Positions 15,966 through 25,844 of a DNA stretch of 64,000 nt are shown here, piece after piece. The translations under genes were made by a program, and so were the position numbers. Numbering within the stretch: the first letter of the stretch is position 1; every line of letters begins with the position of its first letter. The notes beneath the pieces were generated by a model. It saw only the letters and a program-made list of their open reading frames with translations, searched no databases and was not told where the DNA came from. Source of the stretch: Microcoleus vaginatus HSN003 (GTDB lineage: Bacteria > Cyanobacteriota > Cyanobacteriia > Cyanobacteriales > Microcoleaceae); assembly GCF_022701255.1 (NCBI RefSeq), contig NZ_CP031705.1, positions 3,968,001-4,032,000 of the forward strand, read 5' to 3'.

Positions 15966-18146
15966 ATGAAGTCCGATTTTCCCAACCAATCCGAAACACC
16001 CCAATTGGAAGATGCTGCATCGCTGACAGTCGTTGCAGAAACCTATTACTCTCAAGGCAATTTAGCAGCAGCCGTCGCTGCTTGTCGCCGAGCTCTGGAA
16101 TTGCAACCGGATTGGGCGGCGGCTTACGTGACAATGGGCAATGTGCAGCAAGCAACCGGCCAAATTGAGGAAGCGATGCGGTTGTATTCCGAGGCGATCG
16201 CTCTGAATCCCGATTTTGCTGAGGCCTATGCTAATTTGGGCAGTATGCTCTACAAACAAGGGCATTTGGTGGAGGCGGTTGTCAATTACGAAAAGGCGAT
16301 CGAACTTAAACCGAATTTGGCTGCTGCTTACTGGAATTTGGCAGGGGCACTGAAGCAGCAGGGGCAGCAGGATGCAGCGGTAGCATACGAGCAAAAAGCT
16401 CTCGAACTCAATCCCCACCTAGCTGAGGTAGATTTTCACTTAAATTTAGGAGAGACATTAGCGCGGCAAGGCAAGTTAGATGAGGCAGTGGCTGCATGGC
16501 AGCAGGCGATCGCATTCAAACCCGATTTAGCCGAAGCATACTGTCAAATTGGCCAAGTTTTGCGCCACCAGGGCAAATTTAAAGAGGCCATACCCAACCT
16601 TCAAAAAGCTCTAGAAATTAAACCAGATTTTATTTCGGCACACCAACATTTGTGCGGCCTCCTCAGAGACACTAACAATTTAGCTGCCGCACGACAAGCT
16701 GTGCACCAATACAGTCAAATGTGTGCCGAAACCGATCCAATTATGACCGCGATTTACTTCATCAGCACCTATCAAGTGTCGGGATTAAATCAAATTGCGA
16801 GCGATCGCTTTTTAGAGCTAGAGTCGTACTTGGAGCAAAACTTAGAAACCGCTAGCCCGGTGGAAATTCAATCGCTTTATGCAAACTTGTTATTGAGCAC
16901 ACCCTATTTGCGAGATGACTTAGCAGCCAACTCAAAACTTTACAGATTAATTTCCCAAAAGTATATCGACCAATGTATCAAACCTAATTTTTCTCAACCC
17001 GCCAATTACAGTTTCAAACCAACTGCCCCATCCAGCAAGTTAAAAATCGGCTTTTTGTCGAATCACTTCAGCCGCCATTCTGTAGGTTGGTGCAGCGCTG
17101 ACATCATTCGCGAATTGTCCAACATCACACCCAATTTGTATTTGTACGCTTCCGAAAGAATTGTTCCTGACGATCGCACTCAGCAATTTGAAACTTGGGG
17201 CAAACTAACTTTTCCGACAACCTACCCGAACGGAATTGCCAATTCTGCAGAAATTATCGACAAAATTCAGCAAGATGAACTGGACGTTTTAGTTGATTTA
17301 GATTCTCTCAGCGTACCAGTTCACGCTGACATTTTCTACCAAAAACCCGCACCAGTTTGTATTTCTTGGCTGGGATTTGACGCCCCTTACATATCGCCGG
17401 AAAATTACTTTCTTACAGACTGGCACTCGCACCCAGCCGGGCGGGAAAAATATTATGACGAGCAGCTAATTAGGATGCCGGATTCCTTTGTAGCGGTGTC
17501 CGGTTTTCAGAGATATGGAGTCGATCCTGTTGCATTGAGAAGGTCGAATCGGATCGGTTTGGATCAGATAGTTTACTTGTGCGTTTCACCCGGCATAAAA
17601 TTCAATCACGAGTTGGTAAAAGCCCAAATTGCGATTCTCAAACAAGTGCCAAACAGTATTTTAATTCACAAAGCTTTAGGCGATGCTGCGGTGTTTGAGG
17701 CTGCATATCACCAAGCTTGCGAAGCTGAAAAAGTGAGCAAGCACCGAATAAAGTTTTTGCCGAGGTTTGCTACTGAGGAAGAACACAGAATTATCTATCT
17801 GTTGGCCGATGTTTTGTTAGATTCTTATCCTTACAACGGACGCACTCACACTTTAGAGGCTTTGTGGTTTAATTTGCCAGTGGTGACTCGTACAGGAGAG
17901 CAGTTTTTGTCGAGAATGGGTTATTCGTTTTTGCAGGCATTGGGGATTGAAACTGGTGTGGCTTTGTCTTGGTCGGAATATGTGGAATTGGGTGTAAAAT
18001 TGGGTAAAGAACCTGAATTGAGAAATGCAATTAAAGCACTGTTGGTGAAATCTAAAGCTCCAGGCAATTTGTCGCCGCTTTGGAATCCGAAAAAGTTTGC
18101 TGGTGATATGTATGCGGTGTTTGAAAAATTGTGTAAAATACGATAA
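15966..18146 (+). CDS. TPR protein with GT41 (SPINDLY/O-GlcNAc transferase-like) domain
   Basis: This is a 726-residue protein. Residues about 20-250 are six or so 34-residue TPR units (AEAYANLGSMLYKQGHLVEA, AAAYWNLAGALKQQGQ). The C-terminal half has the GT41 catalytic landmarks: IGFLSNHFSRHSVGWC, the VDLDSLSVPVHADIF strand, RIKFLPRFATEEEHR, and the UDP-binding block LLDSYPYNGRTHTLEALWF followed by LPVVTRTGEQFLSRMG. The family transfers a sugar from a nucleotide donor to Ser/Thr of proteins. The start is put at 15966, giving MKSDFPNQ; a longer frame back to 15834 would overlap the divergent gene and has no ribosome site. The gene for the MiaE-like protein follows after 38 bases. Confidence 0.88.
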   Translation: MKSDFPNQSETPQLEDAASLTVVAETYYSQGNLAAAVAACRRALELQPDWAAAYVTMGNVQQATGQIEEAMRLYSEAIALNPDFAEAYANLGSMLYKQGHLVEAVVNYEKAIELKPNLAAAYWNLAGALKQQGQQDAAVAYEQKALELNPHLAEVDFHLNLGETLARQGKLDEAVAAWQQAIAFKPDLAEAYCQIGQVLRHQGKFKEAIPNLQKALEIKPDFISAHQHLCGLLRDTNNLAAARQAVHQYSQMCAETDPIMTAIYFISTYQVSGLNQIASDRFLELESYLEQNLETASPVEIQSLYANLLLSTPYLRDDLAANSKLYRLISQKYIDQCIKPNFSQPANYSFKPTAPSSKLKIGFLSNHFSRHSVGWCSADIIRELSNITPNLYLYASERIVPDDRTQQFETWGKLTFPTTYPNGIANSAEIIDKIQQDELDVLVDLDSLSVPVHADIFYQKPAPVCISWLGFDAPYISPENYFLTDWHSHPAGREKYYDEQLIRMPDSFVAVSGFQRYGVDPVALRRSNRIGLDQIVYLCVSPGIKFNHELVKAQIAILKQVPNSILIHKALGDAAVFEAAYHQACEAEKVSKHRIKFLPRFATEEEHRIIYLLADVLLDSYPYNGRTHTLEALWFNLPVVTRTGEQFLSRMGYSFLQALGIETGVALSWSEYVELGVKLGKEPELRNAIKALLVKSKAPGNLSPLWNPKKFAGDMYAVFEKLCKIR

Positions 18147-18184
18147 ATGCTGGCTAGTGACTGCTGACTAATAACTGATGACTA

Positions 18185-18781
18185 ATGACTTCAACACTAC
18201 CAACTATTAAGTTTTTAAAACAGCCGACTTCGGAAGCTTGGATAGAACAGGCGATCGCCCATTTGGATACAATCTTATTAGACCATTCTCACTGCGAGCG
18301 GAAAGCGGCGGGAGTAGCGTTAAATTTAATGTTTCGCTACCCAGCCCGGGAAAAATTGGTGAGGATGCTAACGGCGATCGCCCGCGAAGAATTAGAGCAT
18401 TTCGAGCAAGTCAACCTGCGGTTAGAACAGCGCAGCATTGCTTTAGGGCCTTTGGCTGCACCTCCCTACGGTGCTGGTTTGTCCGCCCAAATTCGCAAGC
18501 AGGAACCGGAGAGACTTTTGGATTCTTTGTTGGTTTCGGGTTTGATAGAAGCGCGCAGTCACGAACGGTTGGGGTTGCTGGGCGATCGCTGTCCCGACGC
18601 GGAATTAGCTAAATTTTACCGCAGTTTGATGGCTTCGGAAGCGCGCCATTACGGTGTATATTGGATTTTGGCAACAACTTATTTCGATCGCGATATTGTG
18701 ATGCAGAGGTTGGAGGAATTATCCTTAGTTGAGAGCGAGTTGCTGGGAAGTCTTCACCCGGAACCGAGAATTCACAGTTAA
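18185..18781 (+). CDS. miaE: tRNA-(ms2io6A)-hydroxylase-like diiron protein (MiaE family)
   Basis: This 198-residue ferritin-like diiron protein has metal-ligand patterns in helix pairs: DHSHCERKAA, AREELEHFEQ, IEARSHERLG and ASEARHYGVY. Length and motif order fit the MiaE family, which hydroxylates the isopentenyl side chain of 2-methylthio-isopentenyladenosine at tRNA position 37. It lies 38 bases after the GT41 gene and may share its transcript. Confidence in the fold is high; the exact tRNA substrate is inferred from the family. Confidence 0.88.
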   Translation: MTSTLPTIKFLKQPTSEAWIEQAIAHLDTILLDHSHCERKAAGVALNLMFRYPAREKLVRMLTAIAREELEHFEQVNLRLEQRSIALGPLAAPPYGAGLSAQIRKQEPERLLDSLLVSGLIEARSHERLGLLGDRCPDAELAKFYRSLMASEARHYGVYWILATTYFDRDIVMQRLEELSLVESELLGSLHPEPRIHS

Positions 18782-18872
18782 AAGCTAGGGGGATTTAAAG
18801 ACTGTAAAATACAAAAAATCACTAATTTTACAGTTGCTCAAGTCAAAAAATAAATATACGTTGCAACTACCA

Positions 18873-19367
18873 ATGAAAACCCAACATCTGGATTTTTTAA
18901 TTCGTTCCTGGGAAACGCGCGATCGCGCTGAGGCGTTCTATTTAATTAGGGATGTTTTAGCAGAGTACGGTTTAAAATGCGAACCTCACGGGGCCGATCG
19001 AGATGTCTATGATGTAGAACTACATTATCATAATCAAGGCGGTGAATTTTGGGTTGTTGAACGGCAGGATAAAATAGTGGGTACAGCCGCTTACTATCCG
19101 ATTGAGCGCGGTAAGAATGCTGTGGAAATTCGCAAGATGTATATTTTGCCAACAGCAAGGGGACAGGGTTTGGGGAAATTTTTACTGAAAGAATTGGAAA
19201 GTAAAATTATCGCTCGCGGCTTTGAGGAAATCTGGATAGAAACTGCGAGCATTCTCAAAGAAGCTGTTAAAATGTACGAAAATAGCGGATATATGCCCAC
19301 CACTGGTGTGGAGACGCCAAGGTGCGATCGGGTTTACGTAAAATCTCTAGGTATAAAAAATCTATAA
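18873..19367 (+). CDS. GNAT-family N-acetyltransferase
   Basis: This is a 164-residue protein. The acetyl-CoA loop is seen in YILPTARGQGLGKFLLKELE (R-x-x-G-x-G/A), preceded by the EIRKMYI strand and followed by IWIETASILKEAVKMYENSGY, the standard GNAT C-terminal fold. ATG at 18873 is preferred to a TTG 39 bases upstream because it begins right at the domain. The MAPEG gene follows after 22 bases. The substrate cannot be told from sequence. Confidence 0.85.
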   Translation: MKTQHLDFLIRSWETRDRAEAFYLIRDVLAEYGLKCEPHGADRDVYDVELHYHNQGGEFWVVERQDKIVGTAAYYPIERGKNAVEIRKMYILPTARGQGLGKFLLKELESKIIARGFEEIWIETASILKEAVKMYENSGYMPTTGVETPRCDRVYVKSLGIKNL

Positions 19368-19389
19368 TAAGGTTTGGTTTCTGTAAACA

Positions 19390-19932
19390 ATGATTAATTT
19401 ACTCAGTTTCAATCCCCAACAGCAAATAGTTGTTCGGCGAGGCATTTCTGCCTTAATCTTCTGCCTTACTTTTGTACTGATTGGTTATTTTGTGATAGCG
19501 CTGCCCCTACCGCTATTAAATACCCCAGAGTCGCGCCTAATTTTCAGCCTTCGCTGCCAAATTTTTCCGTTACTGATGTTATTTGCCGGCATAGTTGCTG
19601 TTGGTAATGGGAGATTTAGCAGCCCAGCCATCAACCCTTTAGCAAATGCCGAATCAGAAGCAATGCGGATTCATTTGCGTTATTTAAGCAACACTCTAGA
19701 GCAATTTGTGCTGTTTTTTGTAGGCAGTTTAATTCTTTCTACCTTTTTAGATACTTACAGCATCAAGCTGATTCCCATTTTGGCAACTTTGTTTGTTTTC
19801 GGAAGAATAGCGTTTTGGATAGGCTATCTCAAAGAGCCGATCGAACGAGCTTTTGGCCTGGGAGTTACTCTGTTTCCTATTATTGCCGTACTAATTTATG
19901 ATGCTTACCGCGTACTATTTTTTCCTAGCTGA
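19390..19932 (+). CDS. MAPEG-family membrane protein
   Basis: This 180-residue protein has four hydrophobic helices. The MAPEG hallmarks are visible: LSNTLEQFVLFFVGSLIL in the second helix, and GRIAFWIGYLKEP with RAFGLGVTLFP in the third and fourth. The family includes glutathione-dependent membrane enzymes; bacterial members are mostly uncharacterised. It lies 22 bases after the GNAT gene and 76 bases before a P450 gene, all on the same strand. Confidence 0.82.
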   Translation: MINLLSFNPQQQIVVRRGISALIFCLTFVLIGYFVIALPLPLLNTPESRLIFSLRCQIFPLLMLFAGIVAVGNGRFSSPAINPLANAESEAMRIHLRYLSNTLEQFVLFFVGSLILSTFLDTYSIKLIPILATLFVFGRIAFWIGYLKEPIERAFGLGVTLFPIIAVLIYDAYRVLFFPS

Positions 19933-20008
19933 GGGATTTGAGAGTTTTGTAAAATAAGACTTATGCTTTCATTACTCCTGTGAAACCCTAAAACTAGGAG
20001 AAAAACAA

Positions 20009-21397
20009 ATGACTATCCCCACAGAAAACTCTCACTCTCAAAATCATGCTACCAACAAATTGCTAGACGGCCCTAAAGACCCTAGATTTGTTCAGACAGT
20101 GCGGGGAATTTTAAATCCTCTGTATTATTTAGATAGTAATTATCAGCGCTACGGCGACCTTTTTACCAGCATCTTCAGCAACTTTCCACCCCAAGTAATT
20201 ATTAGCAATCCTTTAGCTCTTCAAGAAATTTTTACCGCCGATTCCAAACTCTTTAAATCCGGTCCTGTAAATCAGATAGCGCTACCTTTAGTAGGAGGGA
20301 ATTCGTTATTTTTATTAGATGGCGAGCGACATTTGCAGCAGCGTAAACTTTTAATGCCACCTTTTCATGGTGAACGCATGAAAGCTTACGGACAAATCAT
20401 CCGCAATACCACCGAAAAAGTAATTAATTCTTGGACTCCTGGTAACTCTTTTGTCGCGCAATTAACTATGCAGGAGATTTCCTTGGAAGTAATTTTACAC
20501 GCTGTTTTTGGGCTGAGCGAAGGAGAACGCTACCAGCAAATCCAGCAACTTCTTGTTAAAATGTTAAATTTTTTTAGTAATCCCTTAAGCGCTACCTTTC
20601 TGTTTATCAAGCCGTTGCAACAAGATTTAGGTGCTTGGAGTCCTTGGGGAGGATTTCTGCGACAAAGACAGCGTTTAGATGAACTGCTTTATCAAGAAAT
20701 TCGCGAACGCAAAACTCAGTCTGAACCATTGGGCGAAGACATTTTGAGCTTGTTAATTTCAGCTCGTGACGAAGCGGGACAGCCGATGAGCGACGTTGAA
20801 TTGCGGGATGAATTAATGACAATGTTATTCGCAGGACACGAAACTACAGCCACAGCTTTAGCCTGGGCTTTGTATTGGATTCATTACATCCCAGAAGTCC
20901 GTGAAAAACTGCTCCAAGAACTCAATTCTATTGATGTCGAAAATTGCGAGCCGGGGGAAATAACTAAACTCCAGTATTTGAATGCTGTCTGTTGCGAAAC
21001 GCTGCGGATTTATCCGATCCTATTTTTTGCATTTCCGCGCCTTCTGCAAGCTCCCATGCAGTTAATGGGTTATAATATTCCCAAAGGAATGATACTTTCT
21101 ACCTGCATTTATTTGGTTCACCACCGACCGGATATTTACCCGGAACCAAAGCGTTTTAAACCAGAACGTTTTCTAGAACGTCAATTTTCGCCTTACGAAT
21201 ATTTGCCGTTTGGGGGAGGGAACCGCCGCTGTATTGGCACGGCATTTGCAATGTTTGAAATGAAGTTAGTATTGGCGAAAGTGCTGTCACGATACTCTTT
21301 AGAACTTGCAGAAAATCGTCCGGTTTTGCCAGTACGCCGGGGTTTGACAATGGCACCCGCTGGTGGTGTGCGTTTGGTGGTAAAGAGTCGGATTTGA
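20009..21397 (+). CDS. Cytochrome P450, CYP110-like
   Basis: This 462-residue P450 shows the I-helix oxygen motif FAGHETTATALAW, the K-helix ETLR (CCETLRIYPI), the PERF motif FKPERFLE, and the heme loop YLPFGGGNRRCIGTAFA with the axial Cys. No N-terminal membrane anchor is present. The style matches the CYP110 family that is widespread in filamentous cyanobacteria and linked to fatty-acid or terpene oxidation in some cases. AGGAG lies eight bases before the ATG. A ferredoxin partner is not encoded next to it. It is intact, unlike the P450 at 57819-59395. Confidence 0.93.
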   Translation: MTIPTENSHSQNHATNKLLDGPKDPRFVQTVRGILNPLYYLDSNYQRYGDLFTSIFSNFPPQVIISNPLALQEIFTADSKLFKSGPVNQIALPLVGGNSLFLLDGERHLQQRKLLMPPFHGERMKAYGQIIRNTTEKVINSWTPGNSFVAQLTMQEISLEVILHAVFGLSEGERYQQIQQLLVKMLNFFSNPLSATFLFIKPLQQDLGAWSPWGGFLRQRQRLDELLYQEIRERKTQSEPLGEDILSLLISARDEAGQPMSDVELRDELMTMLFAGHETTATALAWALYWIHYIPEVREKLLQELNSIDVENCEPGEITKLQYLNAVCCETLRIYPILFFAFPRLLQAPMQLMGYNIPKGMILSTCIYLVHHRPDIYPEPKRFKPERFLERQFSPYEYLPFGGGNRRCIGTAFAMFEMKLVLAKVLSRYSLELAENRPVLPVRRGLTMAPAGGVRLVVKSRI

Positions 21398-21453
21398 ATC
21401 CTATCAAATCTAATCTATCGCTCGGGCATTAGATGATAGCAATGCAACGGGTT

Positions 21454-24400
21454 TTAATTTATGTTTTGTCGCATAGGAATTTCGATCGCAAATTCGGAAC
21501 CTTCTCCCAATACAGAATTGCAAGAAAGCTTGCCGCCGTGTTTTTCTACTATAATAGAGTGCGAAATGGCCAATCCTAAGCCAGTTCCTTTGCCAATGGG
21601 TTTAGTAGTGAAAAACGGGTCAAACAAGCGCTTTTTTACATCTTCGCTCATCCCCGGGCCGCTGTCAGCTATCCGAATCGCAACGCAGTTATTGTCGGTT
21701 ACTTCGGTGCGAATCGTAATTGCGAGATTTTTGGCGGTGCGATTGGATTCCTTTATCTCCATTTCCAATGCGTCTAGCGCATTGCTCAACAAATTCATAA
21801 ATACTTGATTTAACTGACCGGGATAACATTCCACTAAAGGCAAATTACCGTATTCTTTAATCAGATTAATTGTCCGGTGATCGGTTTTATGTTTCAGGCG
21901 GTTTTGCAAAATCAGCAGCGTGCTTTCAAGGCCCTCGTGAATGTCAACTTGTTTCATTTCGGCTTCGTCAAGTCTTGAGAAAGTCCGCAGGCTCAAAACT
22001 ATGTCGCGGATGCGATCGGCTCCGACTTTCATAGATGCTAAAATTTTCGGTAAATCTTCAATAAGATAATCAATTTCAAAGTCTTCCCTTGCATCTACAA
22101 TTCTTGCGCTAGGCTGCGGGTATTCCTTCTGGTAAAGCTGCAGCATTTTTAGCAAATTTTGAGTGTATTCGCTGGTGTAGCTGAGATTGCCATAAATAAA
22201 ATTAACCGGGTTGTTAATTTCGTGGGCCACACCTGCTACTAACTGGCCCAAACTCGACATTTTTTCACTTTGAATTAATTGAGTTTGGGTGCGTTGGAGT
22301 TCGTGTAAAGTTTGTTCTAGCTGTTGAGTTTGAGCTTGAGCTAATCGGGCCGCTGTGCGGGTTTGGGTGTAGAGTTCGGCGTGGTCGATCGCGATCGCAA
22401 TTTGAGCGACCACCGCTTGCATCAGTTCGACTTCAGAGTCGCTCCAATTTCGCATGGACAGGGTTTGATAGCACGTAATCGCCCCAATATCCCCGGAAGC
22501 AGTATAAATTGGCAGCGACAGGACTGAATTAAAATTTGAAGCCTGGAAAACTTCGCGCAATTCTACATCTTCAAAAGTGCTGACATCATCAATTCGCAGA
22601 ATTTCTCGCCGCAAAATCTGTCGCACTGCGAGACTAGATTTGTCGTCTACAGGATAAGTGCCAAGCATACTCGGCAAATCTGCATTCTTCGCTTCGTAAG
22701 TTACGTCCCAAACCGGAGGAGTCGTGTTGGGGCGATACCAAGTGAAGATGCACCAATCTAGGTGCATCAAATTGCGAATTTCTTGAACGGCGGTTTCTAC
22801 AATTGTGTCTAAATCTAAAGAAGTGCGGATTTGGTTGGCGATTTGATTGAGCAGTTTTTCTCGCTGAGCTTGCTGTCTTAGCGCTTGTTCCGATCGCACT
22901 AAAGTTTCTTCTGCAAGTTTGCGATCCGTTAAATCTTGGATAACTGCTTGGATGATTTTTTCATTTCCAACCTCGATGATTGTCAGCACGACTTCTGCGG
23001 GAAAATCAGTACCGTCTAAGCGCTGATGAACCCAATCAAAACGGTGGTTGCCCCGCTCAAAGGCGATCGCCAGGATTTCGTTAACCAAGCTCACAGAATC
23101 TCTGCCGTTGGGTTGAAAAGGAGGGGACAGTTGGCCGGGGTTTTTGCCGTACAACTGTTGCGCGGTAGTGCAGCCAAATAATTTTAGGGTGGCTGTGTTG
23201 GCATCGGTGATGCCATTCTCATATAACATCAAAACAGGCAAACTGGTTAATTCGTAGAGCGATCGAAATTTGGCTTCCGACTGCTGCAATGCCGCTTCTG
23301 TTTGCTTGCGATCGGTAATGTCGGCAACCATTGCCAAAGCGCCCACATAGCGTCCCTGTTTGTCGGCCAAGGAATTAGTAGAAACCATCGCCCACAAGTC
23401 GCTACCGTCTCGGCGAAGAAACTTAAAATCGAGCTGTTCGCGAATTCCTTCACGGCGGCGTTCGAGACTGAATTGTGCGATCGCGATGCCTTCTGCATCC
23501 ATGAAAGCAAATAGCGACTCTCCGATCATTTCCTCTGGAGTACAGCAGAGCATATCGGCCATTTTTTGGTTGACAAAAGTAGTTTTACCCTCCGTATCTA
23601 CGATCCAAATTCCTTCGTCTGCTGTCTCGACAATACACCTGTATTTTTCCTCGCTTTCCCTGAGCGCTTCTTCTGCTAAGTGGCGAGCCGTAATGTTTTG
23701 AGTCATTAGCAATCCGCCGATAATTTCTTGCCGTTCGTTTCTGACTGGCAAAGCATAACCAAGGTAAACGCGATCGCTGTAAATAATTTCTGTAACAACT
23801 CTTTTTCCTGCCAGTGCTGCCCGATAAGTTGGTTCGAGAGTACCGCCAACCTCTGGCTCAAATACCTCCCAGATTGTCTTGCCTTCCATCAACTCTTTAG
23901 AAAGCCCCACTGCGGCTAATTCTGTACCTTCTACCAGCGTGTAGCGCAGTTCTGGATCGAACAAAACTACCGCACCGTTAGGAAAGTTGCTTGCCATAGT
24001 GCGGTAAAGCTGTTCGCTTTTTTGCAGCGCAGCTTCTGCTTGTTTGCGATCGCTAATGTCAACTACAACTGCACCGATGCCGAGAGCCTCGCCATCTTTG
24101 TCTAGCAAGGGAAAATAAGAGCCTGTCAGGTGTCGGACAAACCCAGGCTTTCTGGGATTGTCACCACTCATCTCGATATTAATTAAGGGTTGTTTTGTCC
24201 TCAAAATTTGTTCGTACCAAGGCTCTATTATGGGAGCCATATTCGGCAATATTTCGCGTACAGTCTTGCCGATGTGCGCTGCTGGACTCAGGCAATTTAT
24301 TTCTGCTAAAAATTGATTAATTTGCACGTACCGCAATTGGGAATCCAAAATGCAAAGTCCCGCCGGTGCCTCCTTCAAAAAAGCATCAAATAGTGCTTGT

Positions 24401-25296
24401 CTCTGTGCTAATTCTTGTTCTAAAGCTTTGCAAATACTGAGATCTGTTAAAGAGCCAATCATCCCCACAACTTCTCCTCTTTTGTCTTTCAATAGCGAAA
24501 GCATCAGGTGCGAGGAAAATTTCTCTCCCGATTTATGGCGTGTGATAACTTCTATTTCATGCTCGCCTTTTTCTTGTAGCGGTTTGATGACTTGTTCTAA
24601 CAAAAACTCGTGCTGTTCTGGCGGGTAAATTAGAGAAACGTGCTGTCCGATAGCCTCAGTTTTTTCATAGCCGTATAACTTTTGGCAGGCTTGATTCCAA
24701 ATGGTGATCGAGCCGTCCATATCTGTAGAAATCACCGCTTCGTGAATTTGGTCGATAATTTGACTTTGGAGACGCAACTTTTCTTGAGTCTGCTCCAGTT
24801 CGGCGGTTTTTTCTGCCAGTAGTTTCTGAGTTTTTTCCAGCTCGGCAGTCTGCTTTGCCAGCAATTTTTCCAGATGGGAATTGCTGTGCGGCGGCGCTGA
24901 TTGCAGCGGTTCGCTATTTTCTTGCCCAGGATTAAAAATTTCTTCAGCGCTCACCCAAATCGCGCACTCTCCCCCTGTTTCAATTGCCCGCTCGGAAACT
25001 CGCACGGGTACGAGATGGTTGTTTTTATGTTTGTAGGCTGCTTCGCACGAACCCGTACAGCTATGTTTTGCTTGAATTTCTAGATATTTTTCTCGGCCCG
25101 CGCACTGCGTTTGCTGAATTTCCCAGTAGTTGAGGTGAAGAGTTTCTGCAACTGTGCGGCCGATAATACTTGCAAAAGCTGGATTTACGTCGAGAAAATT
25201 CCCGTCCGTTCGGCACAATGCCAGCCCGATCGGGCACAGTTCTAACAATTGGCGGCGGGAGCGATTGCGCTTGGCTTTTCCTAACTGGCTTTGCAT
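21454..25296 (-). CDS. Cytosolic multi-PAS/GAF sensor histidine kinase
   Basis: This is a 1280-residue kinase without membrane helices. In order it has PAS (about 15-110, with a CTGSCE Cys pair), a coiled coil (135-175), five more PAS/PAC units (about 180-795) with repeated DITDRKQTE-type PAC ends, a GAF domain (about 815-975, LDTIVETAVQEIRNL onward), a coiled coil, phospho-acceptor helix SLGQLVAGVAHEINNP, and the ATPase (NLLSNALDALEM, DSGPGM, PFFTTKPIGKGTGLGL). It ends near RQNIN. It is closely similar in its kinase core to the kinases at 7647 and 54988. It is convergent with the P450 at 20009. There is no receiver domain and no neighbouring regulator. Confidence 0.92.
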   Translation of the reverse strand: MQSQLGKAKRNRSRRQLLELCPIGLALCRTDGNFLDVNPAFASIIGRTVAETLHLNYWEIQQTQCAGREKYLEIQAKHSCTGSCEAAYKHKNNHLVPVRVSERAIETGGECAIWVSAEEIFNPGQENSEPLQSAPPHSNSHLEKLLAKQTAELEKTQKLLAEKTAELEQTQEKLRLQSQIIDQIHEAVISTDMDGSITIWNQACQKLYGYEKTEAIGQHVSLIYPPEQHEFLLEQVIKPLQEKGEHEIEVITRHKSGEKFSSHLMLSLLKDKRGEVVGMIGSLTDLSICKALEQELAQRQALFDAFLKEAPAGLCILDSQLRYVQINQFLAEINCLSPAAHIGKTVREILPNMAPIIEPWYEQILRTKQPLINIEMSGDNPRKPGFVRHLTGSYFPLLDKDGEALGIGAVVVDISDRKQAEAALQKSEQLYRTMASNFPNGAVVLFDPELRYTLVEGTELAAVGLSKELMEGKTIWEVFEPEVGGTLEPTYRAALAGKRVVTEIIYSDRVYLGYALPVRNERQEIIGGLLMTQNITARHLAEEALRESEEKYRCIVETADEGIWIVDTEGKTTFVNQKMADMLCCTPEEMIGESLFAFMDAEGIAIAQFSLERRREGIREQLDFKFLRRDGSDLWAMVSTNSLADKQGRYVGALAMVADITDRKQTEAALQQSEAKFRSLYELTSLPVLMLYENGITDANTATLKLFGCTTAQQLYGKNPGQLSPPFQPNGRDSVSLVNEILAIAFERGNHRFDWVHQRLDGTDFPAEVVLTIIEVGNEKIIQAVIQDLTDRKLAEETLVRSEQALRQQAQREKLLNQIANQIRTSLDLDTIVETAVQEIRNLMHLDWCIFTWYRPNTTPPVWDVTYEAKNADLPSMLGTYPVDDKSSLAVRQILRREILRIDDVSTFEDVELREVFQASNFNSVLSLPIYTASGDIGAITCYQTLSMRNWSDSEVELMQAVVAQIAIAIDHAELYTQTRTAARLAQAQTQQLEQTLHELQRTQTQLIQSEKMSSLGQLVAGVAHEINNPVNFIYGNLSYTSEYTQNLLKMLQLYQKEYPQPSARIVDAREDFEIDYLIEDLPKILASMKVGADRIRDIVLSLRTFSRLDEAEMKQVDIHEGLESTLLILQNRLKHKTDHRTINLIKEYGNLPLVECYPGQLNQVFMNLLSNALDALEMEIKESNRTAKNLAITIRTEVTDNNCVAIRIADSGPGMSEDVKKRLFDPFFTTKPIGKGTGLGLAISHSIIVEKHGGKLSCNSVLGEGSEFAIEIPMRQNIN

Positions 25297-25844
25297 CTGA
25301 CCTAGCTGGACGTGGGTGATTTAATTATATCTTTTTATCTTGTTTATTAAGTAGGTAAGCGGGATTTAATAGAGCTATGTAACAGTATGTAAACCGCCCT
25401 AACTTAGCCACGTTTAGGGCATTGGGATACTTTACAATCGTTTACATAATTGTGTTTTACATCGCCTACCTACTTACTGTGACTTTTATCCTTCATTAAG
25501 GAAGAGAGAAGAAGGAAGTTCGGCAACGGATTGTATAACGGATGTAACGGATGTAACGGATGGATGCTGAGGTTCGAGGGAAGAAGGAAGAGGTTGGAGG
25601 TTGGAGGTTCGAGGGAAGTTCGGCAACGAGCCCTGTACTGGATTTAACGAATGGATGTTGAGGAAAAAGACAGGATGGGGAAACAAAAATGAGTAATAAT
25701 CAACGGGGAGGAGGAAAGAGGGAAGGAGAAGAAACCAGAAAAATCACAAGAGAAGAAGTACAAAACTGGTACAAAAACCATTAATTTATACATGGTATCT
25801 TCCCTCCAACCTTCTTCCTTCTTCCTTCTTCCTTCTTCCTTCAA
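25297..25844. repeat. Intergenic region rich in short tandem repeats
   Basis: No gene is credible across these 548 bases. Units seen are GGATGTAAC repeats near 25550, GGAGGTT heptamers near 25590, and a CTTCCTT heptamer tract at 25801-25843 running up to the malic enzyme stop codon. Palindromic GTAAACCGCCC...GGG and AGTAGGTAAGCG...CGCCTACCTACTT stretches lie at 25350-25480, upstream of the kinase. Open frames here are low-complexity translations of the repeats. Confidence 0.7.

Noticed and set aside
25486-25844. Two minus-strand frames near the malic enzyme stop
   Set aside because: They are low-complexity readings of heptamer repeats (KEEGRRKKEEG-type).
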